DNA from: DASSHC01 sp035693105
GTDB taxonomy: Bacteria > Chloroflexota > Chloroflexia > Thermomicrobiales > Thermomicrobiaceae
Direction of reading: 5' to 3'
Length of the DNA: 64,000 nucleotides
Assembly: GCA_035693105.1 (NCBI GenBank)
Contig: DASSHC010000467.1
Location: forward strand, 4,525 to 68,524
The notes below the pieces were generated by a model, which saw nothing but the letters and a program-made list of their open reading frames with translations, had not been told where the DNA came from and did no database searches. The stretch's first letter is position 1; the number at the start of each line of letters is the position of its first letter. Position numbers and translations under genes: made by a program. Of the stretch, positions 1 through 7,971 are shown one piece after another.

Positions 1-1531
1 CCAGGTCGGCCGGTCGCGCTCGCCCGTTGCGCATGCGGTCGAGAATCTCCAACAGCGCCGGGGTTCCGAGCCGACAGGGCGTGCATTTGCCGCACGACTC
101 GTAGCGATTGAACTGCATCAGGTAGCGGGCGAAATCGACCGCGCAGACCGATTCGTCGAAGACGACAAAGCCGCCCGAGCCGAGCATACCGCCGGCCTCG
201 GTCATCGAGTCGAAGTCGACCAGCAGGTCGAGTTGATCTTCCTTCAATGGTCCGGCCGAGACGCCGCCGGTTTGCACGCCCTTGAAGGTGTAGCCGTCGG
301 CCATGCCGCCATAGATGCCGAAGATCAGCTCGCGCATCGGCAGCCCCATCTCGACCTCGGCCAACCCGATACGTTTGACCGGTCCCTGGATGGTGACCAG
401 CTTGGTCCCCTTGCTCTTCTCGGTGCCGATGGCGGCGTACCACTCGCCGCCATTGAGCACGATCGCGGGCGCGTTGGCGAAGGTCTCGGTGTTGTTCAGC
501 ACCGTCGGCCGGCGCCAGACGCCTTCCTCCACCGAGCGCGGGGGTTTCGTGCGCGGCTGACCGCGCTGGCCCATCACCGAGTACATCAGCGCCGAGCCTT
601 CACCGCAAATGTAGGCTCCGCCGCCGGTGCGCGTGCGCATATGGCAGGCAATGCCGGTGCCGAGCACGTTGTCGCCCAGCAACCCCAGCTCGTAGGCCTG
701 CTGGACCGCGGTGCGGAAGCGTTTGACCGCCAGCACATGCTCGCCGCCGATGTAGTTGTAGCCGTAGGGAGTCTCAAGCGCGTAGCAGGCGAGCATAATC
801 CCCTCCAGCACCAGGTGGGGATTGGTCTCGATCAAGCGGCGGTCCTTGTAAACATTCGGCTCGCCCTCATGGCTGTTGGCGATGACGTACTTCGGCCAGG
901 ATGGCGTGCGCCGCCCGCTCTCCCACTTGATCCCCGCCGGAAAGCCCGCGCCGCCGCGCCCGCGCACGTTGGCCGTTTTGACCTCGTTGACCACCGCATC
1001 CGGCGTCATCTCGAAGAGTGCTTTGATCCAGGCCCGGTAGCCGCCGCGGGCGATGTACTCTTCGATCGACTCGGGATCGATCACCCCGGCGTTCTCCAGC
1101 AGGAGCCGCCGCTGAGGGGCGATGTAGGGGTGGCTGTTGAGTGGCTGGATGCCCTCGTACGGCTCGCTGGCATCGACGCCCAGCGCCTTCTCAGCTTGCA
1201 CGTCGCCACGGCGCAAGCCGGCGATCAACTCGGGTACACGGTCGGTGGTAATGTTCATGTAGACGATTGGCGGCCGCCCGGGAACCCGGACCTCGACCCA
1301 CGGCTCGGCCCAGCACCAGCCGGAGCAGCCGACCCGGCGCAGATCGAACGGCACTCCGGCCTGCTCCAGCACCAACCGCAGGTGCTCGATCGTCTCCATC
1401 GCCCCCTGCGCGATGCTGCACTCGCTCACCGGTACCTTTACCTGCCAGCGGTCGCTCTGCTCGCGCTCCTGCCAGGCTTCCACGGCCCGATCGGCGTAGG
1501 CTTCGAACTCGGCTCGGTTACTCAGCGGCAT
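1..1531 (-). CDS. nuoF: NADH dehydrogenase/diaphorase subunit NuoF-like, 3' end cut by the window edge
   Basis: This flavin- and Fe-S-binding subunit oxidises NADH and passes electrons to the NuoE partner and onward. The frame opens at ATG 1529-1531 (MPLSNR) and stays open to base 1. Residues about 30-90 form an extra N-terminal thioredoxin-like segment with a distant Cys followed by C-x3-C (GCSGWC). This is followed by the FMN/NADH motif GRGGAGFPAG, EGEP, and near the window edge the 4Fe-4S motif SCGKCTPCR. The start overlaps the 3' end of nuoE by 14 bp, so the two are translationally coupled. The N-terminal extension is known from HndC- and HoxF-type NAD(P)-linked hydrogenase or formate dehydrogenase modules, so it may not belong to complex I. 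The next gene, outside the window, would decide. Confidence 0.9.
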   Translation of the reverse strand, partial: MPLSNRAEFEAYADRAVEAWQEREQSDRWQVKVPVSECSIAQGAMETIEHLRLVLEQAGVPFDLRRVGCSGWCWAEPWVEVRVPGRPPIVYMNITTDRVPELIAGLRRGDVQAEKALGVDASEPYEGIQPLNSHPYIAPQRRLLLENAGVIDPESIEEYIARGGYRAWIKALFEMTPDAVVNEVKTANVRGRGGAGFPAGIKWESGRRTPSWPKYVIANSHEGEPNVYKDRRLIETNPHLVLEGIMLACYALETPYGYNYIGGEHVLAVKRFRTAVQQAYELGLLGDNVLGTGIACHMRTRTGGGAYICGEGSALMYSVMGQRGQPRTKPPRSVEEGVWRRPTVLNNTETFANAPAIVLNGGEWYAAIGTEKSKGTKLVTIQGPVKRIGLAEVEMGLPMRELIFGIYGGMADGYTFKGVQTGGVSAGPLKEDQLDLLVDFDSMTEAGGMLGSGGFVVFDESVCAVDFARYLMQFNRYESCGKCTPCRLGTPALLEILDRMRNGRARPADL

Positions 1532-2060
1532 CGATGTCCTCCAGTGACTCGCCCCGCTCGACCGCTCGCATGGCCGCCTGAAGCTTCTCAGCATTCAGGT
1601 GACCGAAATAGTGATGGTGATCGATCTGTACCACCGGTGCCAGGTTACAGACACCCAGGCAACCATTGACGATCTGTACCCCGAACTCACCATCGGAAGT
1701 GCGGCCGTCGTCATCCAGGCCAGGCTGTGTGCGGATCGACTGCACCAGCTTATCGGCGCCCATCACAAAACAGGCCGCTCCATAACAGAGGAGCATCGAA
1801 TGTTTCCCCGGCGGCTCGGTGCGGAAGTCGGCGTAGAAGGTCAGCAACCCGTAGATGCGGTTGATTGTCACGCCCAGGTGATCGGCGATCACCTGGGCGG
1901 CTGACGGCGACACCCAGCCGTACAACGACTGTGCCTCCTGGCAGGCGCCGACGATCAGCTCCTGTGCTTCTTGGTAATCGCCGGGTTGGAAGTCTCGTTG
2001 CAAGATATCGCGCAGGGGTTGCAGGTCGATCTCGGCATTCGGCTCCGTCGTGTGAACCAC
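1518..2060 (-). CDS. nuoE: NuoE-type [2Fe-2S] thioredoxin-like subunit
   Basis: The 180-residue protein is the small electron-transfer partner of NuoF. The family [2Fe-2S] ligands are all visible: C92-x4-C97 and C134-x3-C138, behind an N-terminal helical bundle (residues 15-75) that contains the usual YGWVSP segment. The start is GTG (MVHTTE) preceded by a GAGAGGG stretch at suitable distance. It is the first gene of a leftward operon with nuoF. An extended -10 element (TGC-TATACT) lies about 70 bp upstream. Confidence 0.93.
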   Translation of the reverse strand: MVHTTEPNAEIDLQPLRDILQRDFQPGDYQEAQELIVGACQEAQSLYGWVSPSAAQVIADHLGVTINRIYGLLTFYADFRTEPPGKHSMLLCYGAACFVMGADKLVQSIRTQPGLDDDGRTSDGEFGVQIVNGCLGVCNLAPVVQIDHHHYFGHLNAEKLQAAMRAVERGESLEDIDAAE

Positions 2061-2132
2061 GTCGCGCCCTCTCGTCTGAGCGGCTAGACGTGGGCCTACC
2101 TCGGCCTCACCAGCCGCACCCGTTCCTCACGG

Positions 2133-2141
2133 AGTATAGCA
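2133..2141 (-). promoter_or_regulatory. Extended -10 promoter for nuoEF
   Basis: Reading leftward, TGC directly precedes TATACT (2138-2133). No convincing -35 hexamer is visible, as expected for an extended -10 promoter. It is oriented into nuoE. Confidence 0.5.
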
Positions 2142-2152
2142 AAGCGTTCTCT

Positions 2153-2161
2153 TGCTACACT
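2153..2161 (+). promoter_or_regulatory. Extended -10 promoter for the DnaJC28-like gene
   Basis: TGC (2153-2155) precedes TACACT (2156-2161). It faces rightward, back-to-back with the nuoE promoter and about 45 bp before the GTG start at 2206. Confidence 0.4.
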
Positions 2162-2205
2162 TAGGCTTGAGGCCGGTTCGAGCCAATCATGGGGAGCACG
2201 CGCGC

Positions 2206-2646
2206 GTGTGGTGGTGGGATAGCCTGATCGACGACAAAGTCCGCACCGCGCAGCAGGAGGGCCAGTTCGACAACCTGCGGGGTGCGGGCCGGCCGTTCCG
2301 CTGGAAAGACGATTCCAACGACGAAGACTGGCTGGGCAATCATCTCTTACATAATGCGGGGGTTCTGCCCGAGTGGCTCCAGCTACGCAAGGAGATCGCC
2401 GCTGAGCGGCCCGCCGTGCGTGAGGCGCTCGATACGTACTGGCTCCGGCGTGCTGAGCTGGACCCTCAGGATCACCGTCACGCCGCGCTGCTCGCTCGCC
2501 TGGAAGCTGAATACGCCGCCCGCGCACGCGAGATCAACCGCAAGATCGACGAACACAATCTCCGCTGTCCCTCGCTGGCCCACGAGATGCCGCGATTTCC
2601 CGAGGATCTGATCCGGCGGCGGCTTCAGCGTGTCTGTCGCTCTTGA
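2206..2646 (+). CDS. DnaJ homologue subfamily C member 28-like conserved domain protein (DUF1992)
   Basis: This cytosolic protein of about 146 residues matches the DUF1992/DnaJC28 conserved domain: it begins WWWDSLIDDKV, then has FDNLRGAGRPF, WLGNHLLHNAG and PEWLQLRKEI, and a C-terminal charged helix. No J domain is present; the function in bacteria is unknown. GTG 2206 is chosen because GGGGAG (2191-2196) lies 9 nt upstream and conservation begins there; an ATG at 2152 has no such signal. The last 22 bp overlap the 3' end of the convergent anti-sigma gene. Confidence 0.8.
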   Translation: MWWWDSLIDDKVRTAQQEGQFDNLRGAGRPFRWKDDSNDEDWLGNHLLHNAGVLPEWLQLRKEIAAERPAVREALDTYWLRRAELDPQDHRHAALLARLEAEYAARAREINRKIDEHNLRCPSLAHEMPRFPEDLIRRRLQRVCRS

Positions 2647-2864
2647 CTGCAGATGCGCTTGACGCGCTCGACCAGCTCCGGCGGCGCTGAGACATCGCGA
2701 CAACTTTTACGCACCAGGCGCAGCACATCGGCCTCGAAGGTGAAGCGATCCCGGCAGGGCGGGCAGGCGTCGAGGTGGCGCTGCACCTCCACCAGTTCCT
2801 CCGAAGACAGCTCCCGATCGAGATACTCGTAGAGTCGTTTGAGCGCCTCGTCGCATTTAGTCAT
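2625..2864 (-). CDS. Zinc-containing anti-sigma factor (ZAS/RsrA-like)
   Basis: The 79-residue soluble protein has C4 and an H30-x3-C34-x2-C37 motif (RHLDACPPC), the signature of zinc anti-sigma factors. In RsrA-type proteins the zinc thiolates sense disulphide stress and release the sigma factor. Its ATG overlaps the stop of the upstream ECF sigma gene by 8 bp, the usual sigma/anti-sigma arrangement. It has no membrane segment, so it is a cytoplasmic sensor. The longer reading frame in register is rejected, because upstream of this ATG it is only the shifted sigma gene. Confidence 0.88.
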   Translation of the reverse strand: MTKCDEALKRLYEYLDRELSSEELVEVQRHLDACPPCRDRFTFEADVLRLVRKSCRDVSAPPELVERVKRICSQERQTR

Positions 2865-3441
2865 GTGGCACGTCCCCGACGTAGCTGTCCACCAACGCCC
2901 GCTGCAGCCGCCGGCGCGCTCGGTGCAGACGCGACATGACGGTGCCGATCGGGATGTCCATGATCTCCGCGATCTCGCGATAGGCGAAGCCCTCGACGTC
3001 GGCCAGGAGCACCACCTGGCGGAACTCAGCGGGCAGCGCTTCCAGCGCCCGCACGACCGACTCGTCGGTGATGCTGGCCAGCACCTCATCCTCCGGACGG
3101 CGAGAGGAGGGCTGGATGCCCGAATCGATGAGATGCGCGTACACGTAGTACTCCTCGGTATCGTCGAGCGACGTGCTCTTGGGCTGACGCGACCGGCGAC
3201 GATACTCGTTGATGAACGCGTTCGTCAGGATTTTGAACAACCAAGCACGCAAGTTTGTGCCCGGCTGGAAACGATCGAGGCCACGGACGGCACGAAGGTA
3301 CGTCTCCTGCACCAGGTCCTCGGCATCAGCCGGGTTGCGGGTCAACCGGATCGCCGTGCGATACAGCGCGTCGATCTGAGCCAGGGCCTCAGCCTCCAAC
3401 TCCGCGCGCACCTCCGGCGAGTGTGGTACCAGAGCAGCCAC
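2857..3441 (-). CDS. ECF RNA polymerase sigma factor (SigH/SigR-like)
   Basis: This group 4 sigma factor has 194 residues. Region 2 runs over about residues 20-85 (DAEDLVQETYLRAV and NLRAWLFKILTNAFINE). Region 4 covers about residues 130-185, with the helix-turn-helix YREIAEIMDIPIGTVMSRLHR. Pairing with a zinc anti-sigma suggests a redox or heat stress regulon of the SigR/SigH type (inference). The start is GTG, with a GGGGGGAAG stretch upstream. Confidence 0.93.
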   Translation of the reverse strand: MAALVPHSPEVRAELEAEALAQIDALYRTAIRLTRNPADAEDLVQETYLRAVRGLDRFQPGTNLRAWLFKILTNAFINEYRRRSRQPKSTSLDDTEEYYVYAHLIDSGIQPSSRRPEDEVLASITDESVVRALEALPAEFRQVVLLADVEGFAYREIAEIMDIPIGTVMSRLHRARRRLQRALVDSYVGDVPHD

Positions 3442-3509
3442 TACCAGCTTCCCCCCTTACCCAGCGCCACATCGCACCAGGTCTCGGACCAATCGCGCGT
3501 CTCGCATCG

Positions 3510-3866
3510 CTAACGGGAACGACGACTGAATAAGGAGAGGAAGTCCCCGTCGAACGCGTCCAGAAACTCGTGCATGTCGAGCACATCGTCCACCGTCACC
3601 GCCGACGAGGTGAACTCCGCGACCACCTCCGAGAGCGCTTCGTCGTCCAGATACTCGAGCGCATCGTCGTCGTCGTGATCGCCAACGACGGCGGCGACGA
3701 ACGCCTGCGCGTCGCAGCACGAGCAGCGAATCGCCAGCACCCAGAGATTGCCGGTACGCCCGACGATGCGGGCGTCATCCAGTTGATACGCGGTTTGGCA
3801 CTGCGAGCAGTCGCCCAGCACGTCGAGTACTGTTTTTCGGACGTCGATGTTATCAGGCTCCATCAT
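3510..3866 (-). CDS. Small zinc-ribbon protein of unknown function
   Basis: I do not recognise a named family. The 118-residue protein has C20-x2-C23 and C48-x-C50-C51, which can form a zinc ribbon around the segment LWVLAIRC. The C-terminal half is very acidic, with a run of four Asp and a helical tail ending FSRRSR. It lies between the bifunctional nuclease gene (9 bp away) and the sigma factor gene, all on one strand, so co-transcription is likely. A role linked to the stress sigma factor is possible but unsupported. Confidence 0.75.
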   Translation of the reverse strand: MMEPDNIDVRKTVLDVLGDCSQCQTAYQLDDARIVGRTGNLWVLAIRCSCCDAQAFVAAVVGDHDDDDALEYLDDEALSEVVAEFTSSAVTVDDVLDMHEFLDAFDGDFLSLFSRRSR

Positions 3867-3875
3867 GTCGCGCTT

Positions 3876-4409
3876 CTAGTTGTCTCGCTTCTTTTCAAAG
3901 TCGTCCAGGTCAAGTGAGTTGATGAATTCACGAAAGACGCTGAGATCGCCTGTCGCCTCCTCGCCTTTCACCGATTCGCGCTCCGGCGCCTCCTCTTCGT
4001 CGCTCTCGTGCTCCAGGCTGACGCCGGCCCGGTCCATGACCGTCTCCTCGACCAGGATGGGCACCTTGACCCGCACCGCCAGCGCGATCGCGTCACTCGG
4101 CCGGCTATCGACCTCGATCTCCTGTCCGTCATGGTCGAGCACGATGCGCGCGTAGAAGACGTCGTTGGAGAGATCCGTCACCAGCACCTGGCGCACCGTG
4201 CCCCCCATGTCGGTGATGATGGTGCGCATCAGGTCGTACGGCAGCGGCCGAGCTGATGACATCGACTGCAGCTCCATCGCGATTGCCTCGGCTTCGAACG
4301 GGCCAATCCAAATCGGCAGGTGACGATCGCCGCCCACTTCCTTCAGGATGACCACCCGGTGCTGCGTTACCAGACTCACCCGGATGCTCTCTACCACGGT
4401 TTCGATCAT
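3876..4409 (-). CDS. Bifunctional nuclease family protein (BFN/DUF151)
   Basis: The BFN domain covers residues 1-130: VVESIRVSL at the N-terminus, the LPIWIGPFEAEAIA signature, a PYDLM segment and SRPSDAIALA. The family includes the Thermotoga DUF151 structure and plant BFN nucleases acting on RNA and single-stranded DNA; activity here is inferred from the family. The tail after residue 130 is strongly acidic and ends in FREFINSLDLDDF. Its start codon is ATG. Confidence 0.88.
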   Translation of the reverse strand: MIETVVESIRVSLVTQHRVVILKEVGGDRHLPIWIGPFEAEAIAMELQSMSSARPLPYDLMRTIITDMGGTVRQVLVTDLSNDVFYARIVLDHDGQEIEVDSRPSDAIALAVRVKVPILVEETVMDRAGVSLEHESDEEEAPERESVKGEEATGDLSVFREFINSLDLDDFEKKRDN

Positions 4410-4542
4410 GGAACGCCCCTTCCTGCAGCAGGCTGGTGCGTATCAACGCGGACCCCGGACACGGCTCGTTCTGGCGGCGTGCGACAAGTCACTTTTCATT
4501 CTACTGCCGAACTGCCCGCGCCGCTAGGACATCGACGAAGCC

Positions 4543-5292
4543 CTACGGCGACGCCGAGTAGTTTGGATCGTGCAAGACGTGCGCCTCGCTTGGCGGCCAG
4601 TAGGCGATCCAGGCCTTGCCGATGACCGAGGTGATTGGCACGGGCCCGAAGACGCGCGAGTCGCTGCTGTTGTTGCGGTTGTCGCCGAGCACGAAGATGT
4701 AGCCTGCCGGCACATCATATTCGGCCGCGGTACCGCGCCAGGCCGTATCCGAGTTGAGATAGGCCTCGTCGAGGCGCGTGCCATTGACGTAGACCCCCCC
4801 GTCATGGACCGTGACATGATCCCCGGGCAGGCCGATGATGCGCTTGATGTACGGCTCGGTGTGCTGCCCCGGCGGATTGAAGATGACGATGTCGCCGCGC
4901 TGCGGGGGGTCGAACGGGTACCAGATCAGCTGGCCATCACGGTGCACGCCGGGGAGCCAGTTGATCAGCGAGTTCACGTTCATGTGAAAATAGGCACGCC
5001 GGTTGACGACCAGCATCTCGTGGTCGTGAAGATTCGGCAGCATACTGCTGCCGTCCACGCGGTAGTTGAGGATGATGCTGCGCACCGCGATAAAGATGAA
5101 AACCGCCAGCAGCAGCGTTTCGACGATCTCCTGAATGCTGGAGCGCTGCTTTTCCGCCGCTTTCGGGGCGTTCTCCGCCTCTCCTGCCGGGGCCGGAACG
5201 CTCGTCTCTTGAATGCGCATCAGCGAGGGGGGCCGAGTCAAATCGCCGTCGCCCTGTGGACGTGCGTGACCGTCGGGTCCGATATCAGGCAC
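4543..5292 (-). CDS. lepB: Signal peptidase I
   Basis: This membrane-bound serine protease removes signal peptides from exported preproteins. The 249-residue protein has a Pro/Ala-rich cytoplasmic N-terminus, one membrane segment (about 56-76), the nucleophile in VDGSSML (S83), the general-base lysine in YIKRIIGLPGD (K150), and the box E GDNRNNSSDSR with SRVFG. GTG 5290-5292 is chosen as start because TCGGAGG lies just upstream. It is transcribed leftward, probably from the TATAAT at 5345-5340. Confidence 0.95.
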   Translation of the reverse strand: MPDIGPDGHARPQGDGDLTRPPSLMRIQETSVPAPAGEAENAPKAAEKQRSSIQEIVETLLLAVFIFIAVRSIILNYRVDGSSMLPNLHDHEMLVVNRRAYFHMNVNSLINWLPGVHRDGQLIWYPFDPPQRGDIVIFNPPGQHTEPYIKRIIGLPGDHVTVHDGGVYVNGTRLDEAYLNSDTAWRGTAAEYDVPAGYIFVLGDNRNNSSDSRVFGPVPITSVIGKAWIAYWPPSEAHVLHDPNYSASP

Positions 5293-5339
5293 AGAACCTC
5301 CGAGATGTTCTATCGGCCCCCGAACGGGGTCTCGCCCGG

Positions 5340-5345
5340 ATTATA
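5340..5345 (-). promoter_or_regulatory. -10 element for lepB
   Basis: TATAAT reads leftward about 48 bp before the lepB GTG. No clear -35 is seen. Between it and the gene is a GC-rich inverted stretch (gccccc/ggggtc region). Confidence 0.45.
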
Positions 5346-5461
5346 CATCCCACGAATGACTCGCCCGGCCGAATGGGACCCAGGTGGGATGGCTGTCCTC
5401 CACGGTTTCGCTAGACTGAAGTCAGCCGCCCAGCCGCCTATGGTCCGACGGGAGGACGAGC

Positions 5462-7411
5462 CTGCGCCTTCGACGGGACGCACCGACAACCGGGACGCCG
5501 GCACCCCAGCGTGCGCGCAATGAGGCGCTCCCGTCCGGCACCGTGCTGGAGAGCCGCTACGAGATCCAGCGGGTCATCGGACGCGGTGGCATGAGCACCG
5601 TCTACGCCGCGCGTGATCTGCGCTTCGGGCACGTTGAGCGGCTCTGCGCCATCAAGGAGATGACCGACCGCTCGCAAGACTACCAGACGCGGCTCACCCG
5701 CCTGGCCAACTTCGAGCGCGAGGCGGCGCTGCTGGCCACGCTCAGTCATACCGCGATCCCCAAGATCTACGACTACTTCACCCAAAGCGGCCTGATCTAC
5801 CTCGTGCTCGAGTTCATCGACGGCCAGGATCTTGAGCGGGTGGTGTCGCACGCCACGGAGCCGCTGCCCGAGCCGACGGTCATCGACTGGGGATTGCAAA
5901 TCCTCGACGTGCTGGCGTATCTGCACGAGCATCATCCGGAGCCGATCGTCTTCCGCGACATGAAACCGTCGAACATCATGCTGCGCAGCGACGGCTCGCT
6001 CTCGCTGATCGACTTCGGTATCGCCCGCACCTTTCAGCCGCTGCAGCGCGGGACCATGATCGGGACCGAGGGCTACGCGCCGCCCGAGCAGTACCGGGGA
6101 CTGGCCGAGCCGCGTGGCGACATCTACGCCACCGGCGCCACGTTGCATCATCTGGCGACCGGCTCCGATCCACGCGCCGAGCCCCCCTTCTCGTTCCAGC
6201 AGCGCCGCCCGCGCAATCTGCGCCCACAGCTCAGCCAGGAGCTCGAGCAGGCTATCCTCAAAGCGGTCGCCTACGAACCGGCGGACCGCTTCCCCTCGGC
6301 CGCGGCGATGCGCCAGGCGCTGATCGATGTCCGCGAGGCAGGAGCGCGGCCGTCGTCGCCTGAACCGAGGGAAGCGCAACCAACTCCGCGGGCCTCGGGG
6401 CTCGTGCCGGAGCCGGCGGTCATCGTGATGGCCCCGAGCGAGCAACTCCACACCGACCGGCTGCGCTGGACCGTTCAGACGGCTGACGAGGTGCGCGGCA
6501 GTGCCACCATCGCCCAGCGGCAGGCGTATGTCGGCTCCTACGACCAGCACCTGTACGCGCTCGACCTGGCGGAAGGCGGCATCATCTGGCGCTTCCGCGC
6601 CAACCGCGGCCTCGTCTCGCGACCGCTCGTCCTCGGCGACCGCCTGATCGTCGGCTCGGAGGATCACACCATCTACGCCCTGGACCGACACCTGGGCCGG
6701 CTCAGTTGGTCGTTCCGCACTGCCATGCCGGTGCGCTCGTCGGCCACCGTCTTTCAGGACGCGATCGTGATCGGCTCCGACGACGGGTACTGCTACTGCC
6801 TCGACGCCGAGCAGGGACAACTCCTCTGGCGCCTGCGCGCCTGGGGACCGATCCGCTCTTCCCCACTCGTCGCCGACACACGTATCGTCTTCGGCTCCGA
6901 CGACGGGTCAGTCTATAGCGCATCAGCCATCGATGGCCGCCTGGCCTGGCGCCATCCGCTCGGCCACCCGGTGCTCTCGTCGCCGGCGCTCGGCGAGCAG
7001 ACGGTCGTCGTCGGCTGCACCGATGGCGCACTCTACGGCCTCGATCTGCTGAGCGGCGTCGTCCGCTGGTCGGTCAAGACCGGCGGACCGATCGTGGCGT
7101 CACCACGAGTCGTCGGTGACACGGCTATCGTTGGCTCGGCCGACGGCCGGCTCTACGCCGTTTCCGTGACCGACGGCGAGCGCCAGTGGGAGCAAGCGCT
7201 ATCGAAGCAGATTACGTCAAGCGCGGCCATCGCTGGCGCGCGCGTCTTCGTCGGCACCGTCGACGGTGATCTCGCATGTGTGGCGCTCGACTCGGGTGAG
7301 TTGCTCTGGAGCTACCGTCTTGGCAGTCCGATCGTCGCGTCGCCGGCGATCGCCGACGCGACGGTGGTCGTCGGGACGCTCGACGGCCGCATCGCCGGAA
7401 TACGCACCTGA
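5462..7411 (+). CDS. Ser/Thr protein kinase fused to an eight-motif PQQ-like beta-propeller
   Basis: The N-terminal 300 residues are a Hanks-type kinase: glycine loop GRGGMSTVYAARD, AIKEM lysine, catalytic loop FRDMKPSN (Phe replaces His of HRD), DFG and GTEGYAPPEQYRG. A proline-rich linker without a membrane segment follows. Residues from about 340 to the end are repeats each carrying an xxW motif (LRW, IIW, LSW, LLW, LAW, VRW, RQW, LLW) and GSDDG-type turns, a PQQ/Pyrrolo-quinoline-like propeller. The protein is therefore predicted to be cytosolic. The start is uncertain: GTG 5543 lacks a ribosome site, while CTG 5462 has GGGAGG six bases upstream and adds the usual LPSGTVL lead-in. I use 5462. 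Confidence 0.85.
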   Translation: MRLRRDAPTTGTPAPQRARNEALPSGTVLESRYEIQRVIGRGGMSTVYAARDLRFGHVERLCAIKEMTDRSQDYQTRLTRLANFEREAALLATLSHTAIPKIYDYFTQSGLIYLVLEFIDGQDLERVVSHATEPLPEPTVIDWGLQILDVLAYLHEHHPEPIVFRDMKPSNIMLRSDGSLSLIDFGIARTFQPLQRGTMIGTEGYAPPEQYRGLAEPRGDIYATGATLHHLATGSDPRAEPPFSFQQRRPRNLRPQLSQELEQAILKAVAYEPADRFPSAAAMRQALIDVREAGARPSSPEPREAQPTPRASGLVPEPAVIVMAPSEQLHTDRLRWTVQTADEVRGSATIAQRQAYVGSYDQHLYALDLAEGGIIWRFRANRGLVSRPLVLGDRLIVGSEDHTIYALDRHLGRLSWSFRTAMPVRSSATVFQDAIVIGSDDGYCYCLDAEQGQLLWRLRAWGPIRSSPLVADTRIVFGSDDGSVYSASAIDGRLAWRHPLGHPVLSSPALGEQTVVVGCTDGALYGLDLLSGVVRWSVKTGGPIVASPRVVGDTAIVGSADGRLYAVSVTDGERQWEQALSKQITSSAAIAGARVFVGTVDGDLACVALDSGELLWSYRLGSPIVASPAIADATVVVGTLDGRIAGIRT

Positions 7412-7437
7412 GATACGCGGGAGGAAAGGAACGTCGC

Positions 7438-7704
7438 GTGGCACTGCAGGTCGTCGTCCACATCCACAACGAGGATCCCTTCGTGGCGGAAATGGAGCAT
7501 CTGCCCGATCCGAAAGACAACTTCGTGGCCATCTCGCGGCCGCGTCGCCGCGATGGCAAGTCGCTCTCCTTCATCACCGATGGGATGACCTCGATGCTCT
7601 ACCCCTGGTCTCGCATTGCGTTTATCGAGGTCATCGGCGGCGAGCGTGACGGGAACGCCGAGGGGGTGGTGAGCTTTTTCCGGGAGGACAGCCGCGCCCG
7701 CTGA
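7438..7704 (+). CDS. Small conserved protein co-transcribed with the kinase-propeller gene
   Basis: The 88-residue protein begins 27 bp after the kinase stop, with GGAGGAAAGG before a GTG start. It looks like a single small beta-rich domain (HIHNEDPFVAEMEHLPDP ... FITDGMTSMLYPWSRIAFIEVI) with a basic PRRRDGK loop. No membrane segment or known catalytic motif is seen and I do not recognise a family. The context suggests a partner or substrate of the kinase, but this is only inference. Confidence 0.7.
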   Translation: MALQVVVHIHNEDPFVAEMEHLPDPKDNFVAISRPRRRDGKSLSFITDGMTSMLYPWSRIAFIEVIGGERDGNAEGVVSFFREDSRAR

Positions 7705-7710
7705 GCGGGC

Positions 7711-7932
7711 TTACTCGCGCTCGCTCGGGCGCCGCGGGGCCGGCCCACGCTCCTCGGGCGCCGGCAATTCGGGCGTCGACGTGATCTCGGCTTCGACGAT
7801 CTGGGCGGCGGTGCGGGTCGCATCGGCCACGCGATCGAAGGTAACGCCGAGATCAGGCAATCGTGCCACCGCGAAGACAATCAGGACCACCACCAGGATG
7901 ATGACTGTCTCCCCGAAGTCGATTCCTGCCAT
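7711..7932 (-). CDS. tatA: TatA/TatE-like twin-arginine translocase subunit
   Basis: The 73-residue protein has the TatA plan: a short periplasmic start with FGETVI, one membrane helix (residues 8-23), the hinge RLPDLG, an amphipathic helix (VTFDRVADATRTAAQ), then a charged, proline-rich tail. TatA oligomers form the pore of the Tat export system. AGAGGAA precedes the ATG. No tatC is within the window. It follows the solute-binding protein gene on the same strand. Confidence 0.82.
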   Translation of the reverse strand: MAGIDFGETVIILVVVLIVFAVARLPDLGVTFDRVADATRTAAQIVEAEITSTPELPAPEERGPAPRRPSERE

Positions 7933-7971
7933 ATATTCCTCTTTCGCTCAACTGAAAATGGGCGGCCCGCC

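Noticed and set aside
233..1669. 478-residue plus-strand frame opposite nuoF
   Set aside because: The minus strand clearly encodes NuoF with flavin and Fe-S motifs; the plus frame has no recognisable features.
5438..6820. 460-residue minus-strand frame opposite the kinase
   Set aside because: The plus strand carries all kinase motifs; the antisense frame arises from high GC.
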